From Bacillota bacterium (GTDB lineage Bacteria; Bacillota; Desulfotomaculia; Desulfotomaculales; Desulfallaceae), in contig JAEXOR010000061.1 in the NCBI GenBank assembly GCA_023439185.1, positions 1 through 36,085 of the forward strand: a DNA stretch of 36,085 bases, in the 5' to 3' direction. Below, piece after piece: positions 6,718 through 14,599 of the stretch (its first letter is position 1; each line of letters starts with the position of its first letter). Both the position numbers and the translations under genes were made by a program. The notes beneath the pieces were generated by a model. That model saw only the letters and a program-made list of their open reading frames with translations, searched no databases and had not been told where the DNA came from.

Positions 6718-8964
6718 ATGGAAAAAGACTTCATTGCGCACGTGCGTAAAAATGAAGACGGAACATGGGCTTCACCGCATAGACTGTCGGATCATTTAGT
6801 AGGAACCGCAAAACTGACAGAAAAGTTTGCTGATGAATTTCATTCGGGAACATGGGGAAAGGCAGCCGGTTTAGCCCATGATGCAGGTAAGGGCAGATTA
6901 GTGTGGCAAAAATATTTCCAACTGAAAAGCGGGTATTATGACGAGGAGGCTCATCTGGAAGGTAAAAAAAGCAAAATTCCGCATGCCATACACGGAGCTG
7001 AATTAGTTGAAAATTTATTTGGCAAGGAAATTGGACGAATATTAGCATATTGTATTGCCGGACATCATGCGGGAATGCCTGATTGGTCCAGCGCGGGAGA
7101 AACTGGACAAGCCTCGCTTCAGTTCCAAAAAAACCAAGTTAAAGATTTATCTGATATTGAACTGAGCATTATAAAAAACATTAAAGCTGCAAAACCATTG
7201 CTTCCGCCGAGGAAATTTGGACCGGGTTTGGATTTGTCCTTATGGATAAGGATGTTGTATTCGTGTCTAGTTGATGCCGACTTTTTAGATACCGAGAAAT
7301 ACATGGAGATTAATAAGGCCCAAAAGAGGGGCGGATATTGCTCAATAGAGAAACTTCTTGATCGATTCAACTTGTTTGTCAAACAAAAGGAGGAAGAATC
7401 CGAAAGAACAAAAGTGAATGAAATTAGAAGAAAAATCAGGGCGAGATGTGCGCAAATGGCTAAAGAAGAACAAGGTATTTTTTCTCTTTCCGTGCCGACA
7501 GGGGGCGGGAAAACATTATCCAGTCTTGCTTTTGCCCTTGAACACGCCAGGGTGCATCAACTTAAGCGCATTATTTATGTGATACCCTATACCAGCATAA
7601 TTGAACAAAATGCTGATGTTTTCCGTTCAGCCTTAGGTGATGATCAAGTTATCGAACATCATTCAAGTTTGGATGAGGATGATATGACCCCGAAGTCCCG
7701 ATTGGCTTCGGAAAATTGGGATGCTCCGGTTATTGTGACCACTTCCGTACAGTTTTTTGAGTCTCTTTTTGCAGCTAAGTCCAGCAGGTGCCGCAAATTG
7801 CATAATATAGTGGGCTCGGTAATTATCTTAGACGAAGCCCAGTTAGTTCCGGTCGAATTTTTAGCCCCGATTCTTGAAACGATGCAGTTGCTTGTAGAGC
7901 ACTATCGTGTTAGTTTTATAATTTCTACCGCAACGCAACCCGCATTTAAAGAACGTGTGACCAATGGGCAAAAGTTTAAAGGGCTAAAATTCATCAAAGA
8001 GATTATGGGTGGTGAGGAAGAAGTCAATTTGCTCTATAAATCGTTAATTCGCAATCATGTTGAATTTCCCGGCGATCTCCTTGCCGTTTCGAGTTGGGAA
8101 GAAATTTCCGAGGAGTTAAGATCATACGAACAGGTTTTGTGCATAGTTTCAGACCGTAAAAGTTGCCGGGATTTACATAAGCTGATGCCTGGTGGGACAT
8201 ATCATTTATCGGCCTTGATGTGTGGACAGCACCGCAGTGAAATTATTAAGGAGATTAAGAAAAAATTAAAAGATCGCGAATACGTTCGGGTTATCAGTAC
8301 CCAACTGGTCGAAGCCGGTGTTGATTTGGATTTCCCGGTAGTTTACCGGGCACTTGCCGGATTGGACTCAATTGCGCAGGCGGCAGGTCGCTGCAATAGA
8401 GAAGGAAAATTAGTCAATCCAGGGAAGGTCATTGTTTTTATCCCACCCAGAAAAGCACCCATGGGAATACTTCGAAAAGCAGCGGACACTACCCGGAGCA
8501 TTGTCCTTGGTAGTGATGAAGATCCCTTAAACTATGGTATGTTTGATAAATACTTTGAAGAATTGTATTGGAAGGCAAATTCACTGGACGAAAAAGAAAT
8601 TATTGCTTTGCTCGATCCTTGGAAAAATGATTTAAGGGAATGCAGTATTTACTTTCGAACCGTTTCTGGAAAATTCAAGATTATTGACGATACTTTGCAA
8701 AAAACAATTTTCGTTCGTTATCATGAAGGAGAAAAACTAATTGATTTGTTAAAAGCCAGGGGACCAGACCGCTGGTTAATGAGAAAGCTTCAGAGATACA
8801 CAGTCAATATCTACAATAACGATTTTAATGAATTAAAGCGGCGAGGCGCGATTGAAGAAGTGTACCCGCAAATTTTCGCACTGTCGTCGGAGCTGGATTA
8901 TTCAAAGGATATAGGCCTTCTTGTTGATGAAACTTCTTATGACCCGGAAAATTTTATTATTTAG
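6718..8964 (+). CDS. cas3: CRISPR-associated nuclease-helicase Cas3 (type I-C)
   Basis: A 748-residue effector nuclease that degrades DNA opened by the type I surveillance complex. An N-terminal HD nuclease domain carries H54-D55 in GLAHDAGKG plus the downstream HAIHGAELV and IAGHHAGMPD metal-site histidines. The SF2 helicase has Walker A SVPTGGGKT near residue 260, the DEAQ box at 372-375, STATQP near 403, and motif VI QAAGRCNREG near 554-563. Domain order and length fit Cas3 of the I-C subtype. The ATG is preceded by AAAGGAAG about 9 nt upstream. It is the first gene of the cas operon, 16 nt before cas5c. All key residues look intact. Confidence 0.97.
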   Translation: MEKDFIAHVRKNEDGTWASPHRLSDHLVGTAKLTEKFADEFHSGTWGKAAGLAHDAGKGRLVWQKYFQLKSGYYDEEAHLEGKKSKIPHAIHGAELVENLFGKEIGRILAYCIAGHHAGMPDWSSAGETGQASLQFQKNQVKDLSDIELSIIKNIKAAKPLLPPRKFGPGLDLSLWIRMLYSCLVDADFLDTEKYMEINKAQKRGGYCSIEKLLDRFNLFVKQKEEESERTKVNEIRRKIRARCAQMAKEEQGIFSLSVPTGGGKTLSSLAFALEHARVHQLKRIIYVIPYTSIIEQNADVFRSALGDDQVIEHHSSLDEDDMTPKSRLASENWDAPVIVTTSVQFFESLFAAKSSRCRKLHNIVGSVIILDEAQLVPVEFLAPILETMQLLVEHYRVSFIISTATQPAFKERVTNGQKFKGLKFIKEIMGGEEEVNLLYKSLIRNHVEFPGDLLAVSSWEEISEELRSYEQVLCIVSDRKSCRDLHKLMPGGTYHLSALMCGQHRSEIIKEIKKKLKDREYVRVISTQLVEAGVDLDFPVVYRALAGLDSIAQAAGRCNREGKLVNPGKVIVFIPPRKAPMGILRKAADTTRSIVLGSDEDPLNYGMFDKYFEELYWKANSLDEKEIIALLDPWKNDLRECSIYFRTVSGKFKIIDDTLQKTIFVRYHEGEKLIDLLKARGPDRWLMRKLQRYTVNIYNNDFNELKRRGAIEEVYPQIFALSSELDYSKDIGLLVDETSYDPENFII

Positions 8965-8980
8965 AAAGGAGTTTTTGAAT

Positions 8981-9718
8981 GTGCACAATTGGTGTTTGGA
9001 AGTTTGGGGTGATTATGCCTGTTTTACACGTCCGGAGATGAAGGTTGAACGGGTAAGCTATGATGTGATTACCCCTTCGGCGGCCAGGGCGATTTTTGAG
9101 TCAATTTTATGGAAACCTGCTATTCGTTGGAATGTAACTAAAGTTGAAGTGCTTAATCCAATAAAATGGATTTCCGTTCGCAGAAACGAGGTAGGAAAGG
9201 TCGTACCTGCTCCTACGGAAAAACAAATGTCGGGAGTACTCGCAGCTCCAATGGGTATCTTTATAGAAGATGAAAGACAGCAACGGGCAGGACTTTTTTT
9301 GCGAGACGTACGGTATCGTATTCATGGGTATTTTGACTTTATTGATCCCAGCCAAAGAAATGGAAATTATCCAATTCAACCGGAAATTTGGGCGGATAAA
9401 CAAGAAAGCGCTGAAATCCCAAGATTAGATGAAACCGAGGCAAAATACGCGGCAATGTTTGAACGGCGGGCGAAAAAAGGTCAATGTTTCCATCGGCCAT
9501 ATCTGGGATGCCGGGAATTCGCCTGCGATTTTCGATTAATCAAGTATCCTGATGAAGAACCCGTGGAACCAATCAATGATACGCGGGACTTGGGTTTCAT
9601 GTTGTATGATTTGGATTTTAACCGTGATCCTAGTAACCCGTCTCCGTTGTTTTTTCGGGCACAACTTAATAAAGGGGTAGTGAATACAGACCGAAGGGAG
9701 GTGGAGGTGAGAGGATGA
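8981..9718 (+). CDS. cas5c: Cas5c (Cas5d), crRNA-processing subunit of type I-C
   Basis: A 245-residue RAMP protein. In type I-C, which lacks Cas6, Cas5c cuts the repeat RNA and stays on the 5' handle. The N-terminal LEVWGDYACFTRPEMKVERVSYDV segment followed by TPSAARAIFESILWKPAIRW is diagnostic for Cas5c. I chose the GTG at 8981 because AAAGGAG (8965-8971) lies 9 nt upstream and homologues begin just before the EVWGDYA strand. The same frame is open 20 codons further up inside cas3, and a TTG at 8975 is too close to the SD. It follows cas3 by 16 nt and overlaps cas8c by 4 nt (ATGA). Confidence 0.93.
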   Translation: MHNWCLEVWGDYACFTRPEMKVERVSYDVITPSAARAIFESILWKPAIRWNVTKVEVLNPIKWISVRRNEVGKVVPAPTEKQMSGVLAAPMGIFIEDERQQRAGLFLRDVRYRIHGYFDFIDPSQRNGNYPIQPEIWADKQESAEIPRLDETEAKYAAMFERRAKKGQCFHRPYLGCREFACDFRLIKYPDEEPVEPINDTRDLGFMLYDLDFNRDPSNPSPLFFRAQLNKGVVNTDRREVEVRG

Positions 9719-11457
9719 TACTGCTTGCCTTGAAAGAGTATTATGATCGAAAGGCTACTGAGGGTCTTATAGCCCAAGATGGTTGGATAAAAGGTGGAAT
9801 TGATTTTCTGATAGTAATTGATTACGATGGGAATCCACGAGATGTTATTGACTTGCGAGAGACTATTGGGAAAAAGAGTATTCCGCACCCCTTCGACGTG
9901 CCAAATATAGGCAATCAAGCATTAAAACATTCCAACAGCGGTAAAGATGCCAATTTACTTTGGGATAATGCTGCTTTTGTCTTTGGACTTGGAGATAAAG
10001 GTGATTTACGGCTTCAAAGCATGATTGAAACGATTAATAAGTGGCTTGGCCCAGTAAATGATCCCGGTGTTAATGCAGTGCGAAATTTTCTTCTAAAGGG
10101 CCAAAAGAGTCGGAGTCACTTTAATCCATTGCTTAATCATCCTGAATATGGTGAGCTATTTAAAAAAGGCAATGTAAAAATTAGCTTTAGAGTTCTAAAT
10201 ACTGATTATAAAATAGTTTTTAATTCTCCGGTAGTTGCAGAAGTTCTTAATCAGGTAGGCAGTCGAGAAGATATAAGTTCTGTAATCGGGACATGTTTGG
10301 TCACAGGTAAAGAAAATGTCCCAATTGAAGTTACTCATCCAGTCACTAAGGGAGTATGGGGAGCGCAGACCGCAGGTGCATGCATTGTCAGCTTTAATAA
10401 GGATGCCTTTAATTCATATGCAAAAACTCAGAGTTTGAATGCCCCTGTTAGTAAAGTTGTAGCATCCCAGTACGGCAAAGCCTTGAATAGTCTACTTGCT
10501 TCTCCAGTACAATGCTTGCATATAGGTGATGCATCAACGGTTTTTTGGTCAGAGAAACAATCATCCTTTGAATCCGATTTTTCTTTCTTTTTTAAGGAGC
10601 CTGAAAAAGACAATCCTGATGCAGGAACTGAAAGCGTGAAAGCATTGTTTGAATCGGTCAATAATGGAACCTATATAGAAGACGATAGAAATAGCCGGTT
10701 TTATATTTTAGGGCTTGCTCCAAATGCTGCACGAATAGCTATTCGTTTTTGGCAGGTAGGTACCATTTCTGAGTTTGCTTCGCGAATCAGACAATATTTT
10801 GAAGATTTCACCATTTCGAAGCCTCCCAAAGAGCCTGAATATTATTCAATTTGGCGGATTTTAGTCAATATTGCTACCCAGGATAAGAGTGAAAATATTC
10901 CGCCAAACCTTGCCGGTGAATTTATGCGTTCCATCTTGGATGGAACACCGTACCCAATTACATTGTTGCAGGCTGCCCTGCGGAGGATACGAAGCGACAC
11001 GGAAAATAGGGTAAAGCCAATCCGTGTAGCACTGATAAAAGCTTATTTAAACCGATATTACCGTTTCTATCCTATTCTAAATTACAAGGAGGTTGCTATG
11101 GGATTAGATATTAATCAAACAGCTGTGGGATATCAATTAGGGCGACTATTTGCTGTATTAGAGAAAATTCAAGAAGAGGCAAATCCCGGAATAAATGCCA
11201 TGATCCGCGAACGATTTTACGGGGCAGCCTGTACGACACCGGTAACAGTTTATACGAATTTACTGCGTCTGAAGAATCACCATTTAGCAAAAATAGAAAA
11301 CAGAGGACGAGTTACAAATTTTGAACGGTTACTGGGTGAAATTATGAGTAAGCTAAAGGATTTCCCTGCACATCTAAATTTACATGAGCAAGGTCTTTTT
11401 GCTATTGGTTATTATCATCAACGGCAAGATTTTTTTACCTCCAAAAGTAATAACTAA
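9715..11457 (+). CDS. cas8c: Cas8c (Csd1), large subunit of type I-C complex
   Basis: A 580-residue large subunit that in type I-C recognises the PAM and helps load target DNA. The N-terminal MILLALKEYYDRKA, the ARIAIRFWQVGTISEFASRI region near residues 340-360, and the following PPNLAGEFMRSILDGTPYPITLLQAALRRIR are characteristic of the Csd1 family. Length is normal. The start is set by the ATGA overlap with the cas5c stop and the purine-rich GGAGGTGAGAGG just upstream. The last 119 codons probably also produce a separate Cas11c subunit from an internal start. Confidence 0.95.
   Translation: MILLALKEYYDRKATEGLIAQDGWIKGGIDFLIVIDYDGNPRDVIDLRETIGKKSIPHPFDVPNIGNQALKHSNSGKDANLLWDNAAFVFGLGDKGDLRLQSMIETINKWLGPVNDPGVNAVRNFLLKGQKSRSHFNPLLNHPEYGELFKKGNVKISFRVLNTDYKIVFNSPVVAEVLNQVGSREDISSVIGTCLVTGKENVPIEVTHPVTKGVWGAQTAGACIVSFNKDAFNSYAKTQSLNAPVSKVVASQYGKALNSLLASPVQCLHIGDASTVFWSEKQSSFESDFSFFFKEPEKDNPDAGTESVKALFESVNNGTYIEDDRNSRFYILGLAPNAARIAIRFWQVGTISEFASRIRQYFEDFTISKPPKEPEYYSIWRILVNIATQDKSENIPPNLAGEFMRSILDGTPYPITLLQAALRRIRSDTENRVKPIRVALIKAYLNRYYRFYPILNYKEVAMGLDINQTAVGYQLGRLFAVLEKIQEEANPGINAMIRERFYGAACTTPVTVYTNLLRLKNHHLAKIENRGRVTNFERLLGEIMSKLKDFPAHLNLHEQGLFAIGYYHQRQDFFTSKSNN
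11098..11457 (+). CDS. cas11c: Predicted Cas11c small subunit from an internal start in cas8c
   Basis: Inside cas8c, AAGGAGG (11086-11092) sits 5 nt before an ATG at 11098 that is in the cas8c frame (codon 462). This is a perfect Shine-Dalgarno in the middle of a coding gene, better than most true starts in this locus. Translation from it yields a 119-residue, mostly helical protein beginning MGLDINQTAVGYQLGRLF, the size of a small subunit. For other type I-C systems an internally translated Cas11c made from the 3' part of cas8c is established. It would line the belly of the complex beside Cas7 and stabilise target DNA. The internal start is seen directly; expression is inferred. Confidence 0.85.
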   Translation: MGLDINQTAVGYQLGRLFAVLEKIQEEANPGINAMIRERFYGAACTTPVTVYTNLLRLKNHHLAKIENRGRVTNFERLLGEIMSKLKDFPAHLNLHEQGLFAIGYYHQRQDFFTSKSNN

Positions 11458-11498
11458 TATTTTTTAAAAAAATATAATCAGGAAAGGAAGTATAAAGG

Positions 11499-12410
11499 AT
11501 GAGTCAAGATATTCAAAAACGATATGATTTTATTATTCTTTTTGATGTTAAAGATGGTAACCCGAATGGCGATCCTGATGCAGGAAATTTACCGAGGATT
11601 GATGCAGAATCCGGGCATGGTCTGATAACAGATGTTTGTCTGAAAAGAAAAGTAAGAAACTATGTTGGACTTAAAATGGAAGAAAAACCTCCGTATGCAA
11701 TCTTTGTTAAGGAAAAAGCTATTTTAAATAATACAATTGAGCAGGCATACATTAGTTTGAATATTAACCTGAACGAACCGCCGACTGATCCCGGAGATGG
11801 AAAGAAAAGAAATAAACCCGGCCAGGGTCAGGGCAAGGAAATTGACCGAGCAAAGCAGTTTATGTGCCAGAATTTTTTTGACATTAGAACATTTGGTGCG
11901 GTTTTATCAACTGGAGCAAATGCAGGCCAAGTTCGGGGTCCTGTGCAACTTACATTTGCCAGGTCAGTTGACCCAATTGTTTCTCTTGAACACAGCATTA
12001 CAAGAATGGCTGTTGCAACGGAAACGGAAGCGGAAAAACAGGGTGGAGATAATCGCACGATGGGGCGGAAATTTACAGTGCCTTATGGGCTTTATCGCGC
12101 TCATGGTTTTATTTCAGCGCCGCTTGCTAATCAGACAGGATTTTTTATAGAAGATTTGGAGCTTTTATGGGAGGCGCTTGAAAATATGTTTGAGCATGAC
12201 CGTTCCGCAGCCCGAGGACTTATGGGAACAAGAAAGCTGATTATTTTTGAGCATTCGTCAAAGATGGGGGATGTATCGGTGCAGAAACTTTTTGATGCAG
12301 TTAAAGTTAAAAAGATAGATGACAGTAAACCTGCAAGAGATTTCAGTGATTATTCTGTTAGCATAGACAAAAACGAAATTCCTCAAAGTGTTGCGCTAAT
12401 TGAAAAATAG
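11499..12410 (+). CDS. cas7c: Cas7c (Csd2), backbone subunit of type I-C complex
   Basis: A 303-residue RAMP protein that polymerises along the crRNA spacer. The N-terminal YDFIILFDVKDGNPNGDPDAGNLPRID block is the hallmark of the Csd2/Csh2 group. The central FFDIRTFGAVLSTGANAGQVRGPVQLTFARSVDPI and later SAARGLMGTRKLIIFEH segments agree. It starts at an ATG preceded by AGGAAAGGAAG and AAAGG purine tracts. The 41-nt gap after cas8c contains its ribosome site, and the gene ends 1 nt before the cas4 ATG, indicating translational coupling. Confidence 0.96.
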   Translation: MSQDIQKRYDFIILFDVKDGNPNGDPDAGNLPRIDAESGHGLITDVCLKRKVRNYVGLKMEEKPPYAIFVKEKAILNNTIEQAYISLNINLNEPPTDPGDGKKRNKPGQGQGKEIDRAKQFMCQNFFDIRTFGAVLSTGANAGQVRGPVQLTFARSVDPIVSLEHSITRMAVATETEAEKQGGDNRTMGRKFTVPYGLYRAHGFISAPLANQTGFFIEDLELLWEALENMFEHDRSAARGLMGTRKLIIFEHSSKMGDVSVQKLFDAVKVKKIDDSKPARDFSDYSVSIDKNEIPQSVALIEK

Positions 12411-12411
12411 A

Positions 12412-13107
12412 ATGGAAAGATACTATCCGGATGAAGAATATCTCCTGCTCTCCGGAATACAACATATGGCCTTCTGTGAACGTCAGTGGGCACTTATCCA
12501 TATTGAGCAGGCGTGGGCGGAAAATGTTCGTACAATTGAAGGGAAACACCTTCATGAACGCACAGATGATTCTTTTTTTGACGAAACGCGAAAAGATGTC
12601 AGAGTGGTCAGAGCTATGCCGATTATAAGCAACAAACTGGGCCTTCGCGGTATAGCTGATGTGGTTGAATTCCATAGAACAGAAGAAACATCCAAAGGAT
12701 TTACAGTACGGCTCAAAAATCGAAAAGGTTGGTGGAGGCCCTATCCCGTGGAGTACAAACGCGGCCGTCCCAAGTGTGATGACCGGGATGCAGTGCAACT
12801 TTGTGCTCAAGCGATGGCATTGGAAGAAATGCTTAACGTATCAATTGATATAGGTTTTTTGTATTACGGACAGACACGGCATCGTGAACAAATTTTTATC
12901 GATAAATCTCTTCGTGGTCGTACAGAAGAACTTTCCAAGAAAATGCATGAAATGATGGCTGTGGGAAAGACACCGAAAGCTCAAAAAAGTAAACATTGTA
13001 ACCTGTGTTCTTTGAAAGAGATTTGCCAGCCTGAACTTACCATACGACATCGTTCTGTGGAAAAGTATTTGGAGCGAATGGTTGATTTGGAGATGAAGGA
13101 TTATTGA
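12412..13107 (+). CDS. cas4: Cas4, RecB-like exonuclease for spacer acquisition
   Basis: A 231-residue protein with a PD-(D/E)xK fold and an iron-sulfur cluster, which trims prespacers and enforces PAM-compatible orientation with Cas1-Cas2. Visible hallmarks are the N-terminal cysteine in HMAFCERQWALIH, the PVEYKRGRPKCDDRDAVQLCAQAMALEEM segment holding the catalytic E-x-K and QxxY-like motif, and the C-terminal cysteines HCNLCSLKEIC. I prefer the ATG at 12412 (MERYYPDEEYLLLSG), 1 nt after the cas7 stop; a TTG at 12400 overlapping cas7 is the alternative. Neither has a strong SD, so reinitiation after cas7 is likely. Its stop overlaps the cas1 start (TTGA). Confidence 0.94.
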   Translation: MERYYPDEEYLLLSGIQHMAFCERQWALIHIEQAWAENVRTIEGKHLHERTDDSFFDETRKDVRVVRAMPIISNKLGLRGIADVVEFHRTEETSKGFTVRLKNRKGWWRPYPVEYKRGRPKCDDRDAVQLCAQAMALEEMLNVSIDIGFLYYGQTRHREQIFIDKSLRGRTEELSKKMHEMMAVGKTPKAQKSKHCNLCSLKEICQPELTIRHRSVEKYLERMVDLEMKDY

Positions 13108-14135
13108 GGAAACTATTAAATACTCTTTATGTAACAATTCCGGAAGCATATTTAGCCCGTGATGGTGAAAATGTGTTGATAAAAACTGATAATGAGGTTA
13201 AATTCCGTGTTCCGGTTCATAACCTGGAAGGGATTGTTTGTTTCGGTTATGCTGGAGCGAGCCCGGGCCTTATGCATTTGTGTTGCGAAAGGGGCGTTGC
13301 GCTTTCCTTTTTAACTGAATATGGGAAATTTATTGGACGTGTTACGGGCAGAGTGTCGGGCAATATCCTTCTGAGAAGAAATCAGTATCGCTGGACAGAA
13401 AACAATGCCATATCCTTAAGAATAGCGAAACGATTTATTTTAGCTAAAATTATTAACAGCAGAGCTATTTTGCACCGTGCAGTACGGGACCATTCAAAAG
13501 TCATAGATACAGACTTACTGAACAATGTTATGAGGAATTTAGCATCCCTGGCTAAACAACTGGATAGAGCAAGGGATTTGCATATTCTGAGGGGTCTGGA
13601 GGGACAAGCTGCTTATCTTTATTTTACTTCCTTTAATCAGCTTATTCTCAAGCAAAAAGAGTATTTCAGTATGACAGAAAGAAACCGGCGCCCACCATTA
13701 GATCGAATTAATGCTTTATTGTCCTTTCTATATACCTTGCTGACACATGAAGTTGCAGCTGCTCTTGAAAGTATCGGTCTTGATCCACAAGCAGGTTTTT
13801 TGCATAAGGATAGACCAGGGAGGGCAAGTCTTGCACTTGATGTAATGGAGGAACTAAGACCCCATTTTGCAGATAGGCTTGCCGTGACACTTGTAAACCG
13901 CAATCAAATAAATTCCGGTGGATTTGTCATTAAAGAAAATGGTGCAGTTGTAATGGATGACAAGACAAGAAAAGAAGTGCTTCTTGCCTGGCAGAAACGA
14001 AAGCAGGAAGAGATAATTCACCCGTATCTGGAAGAAAAAGTTCCATTAGGACTAGTACCTTACATCCAGGCCATGCTTTTAGCGAGGCATATTAGAGAGG
14101 ATATAGAAGACTATCCTCCATTTTTCTGGAAATGA
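13104..14135 (+). CDS. cas1: Cas1 integrase
   Basis: A 343-residue integrase that, with Cas2, inserts new spacers at the leader end. The predicted metal-binding residues are E166 in LRGLEGQAA, H234 in GFLHKDRPGR, and D246/E249 in LALDVMEELRP, matching the Glu-His-Asp arrangement of Cas1. The start is TTG at 13104 (MRKLLNTLYVTIPEAYLARDGENV), overlapping the cas4 stop by 4 nt and preceded by GATGAAGGA. Length is typical of I-C Cas1. There is no sign of truncation, so acquisition is probably functional, which agrees with the long, highly uniform array. Confidence 0.97.
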   Translation: MRKLLNTLYVTIPEAYLARDGENVLIKTDNEVKFRVPVHNLEGIVCFGYAGASPGLMHLCCERGVALSFLTEYGKFIGRVTGRVSGNILLRRNQYRWTENNAISLRIAKRFILAKIINSRAILHRAVRDHSKVIDTDLLNNVMRNLASLAKQLDRARDLHILRGLEGQAAYLYFTSFNQLILKQKEYFSMTERNRRPPLDRINALLSFLYTLLTHEVAAALESIGLDPQAGFLHKDRPGRASLALDVMEELRPHFADRLAVTLVNRNQINSGGFVIKENGAVVMDDKTRKEVLLAWQKRKQEEIIHPYLEEKVPLGLVPYIQAMLLARHIREDIEDYPPFFWK

Positions 14136-14148
14136 GGCGTTCCTTTTG

Positions 14149-14448
14149 ATGATATTAATTACTTATGATGTTAACGTAACTACGACTGCTGGGAAAAGAA
14201 GGTTACGTCATGTTGCCAAGCAATGTAAAAACTTTGGACAGAGGGTGCAAAATTCCGTATTCGAATGCCTGGTTGATCCAACACAATTTACAGATCTCAA
14301 GCATCGTTTAGAGAGTATTATAAACCCGGAAACGGATAGTTTGCGTTATTACTTTCTTGGGGCTAATTGGAAAAGGCGTGTAGAACATTATGGAGTTAAA
14401 GAGACCTATGATCCTGAAGGCGTTCTTATTATTGATGCGAACCTATAG
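14149..14448 (+). CDS. cas2: Cas2
   Basis: A 99-residue ferredoxin-fold partner of Cas1 that bridges the integrase dimers. It begins MILITYDVNVTTTAGKRRLRHVAKQC, with the conserved aspartate in YDV, and contains the family segment GQRVQNSVFECLVD. The ATG at 14149 directly follows an in-frame TTG at 14146; a GAGGCG about 10 nt upstream favours the ATG. It is the last cas gene, 13 nt after cas1 and 151 nt before the first repeat. Confidence 0.96.
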   Translation: MILITYDVNVTTTAGKRRLRHVAKQCKNFGQRVQNSVFECLVDPTQFTDLKHRLESIINPETDSLRYYFLGANWKRRVEHYGVKETYDPEGVLIIDANL

Positions 14449-14599
14449 CTAACATTGTTTTTCAGAGCGTTCGCATCGTTAAAAATCGTAAGTTTCTGTC
14501 TTATTTTGCATCATGGAGGGAGAATAAGAATCTTAAATATAAAAGGTTCGCGAAACAGAGCCTTAGGAGCCTTACTAGTAGAGTTTTTTCACTCTGACA
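14449..14599 (+). promoter_or_regulatory. CRISPR leader
   Basis: A 151-bp AT-rich, gene-free segment between the cas2 stop and the first repeat. Orientation is set by the repeat end GTGGATCGAAAC, which matches the type I-C crRNA 5' handle, so the array is transcribed rightwards and new spacers enter here. The segment ends with a T-run and ACTCTGACA immediately before the first GTCGC. I could not assign a confident -35/-10 pair. Confidence 0.85.
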
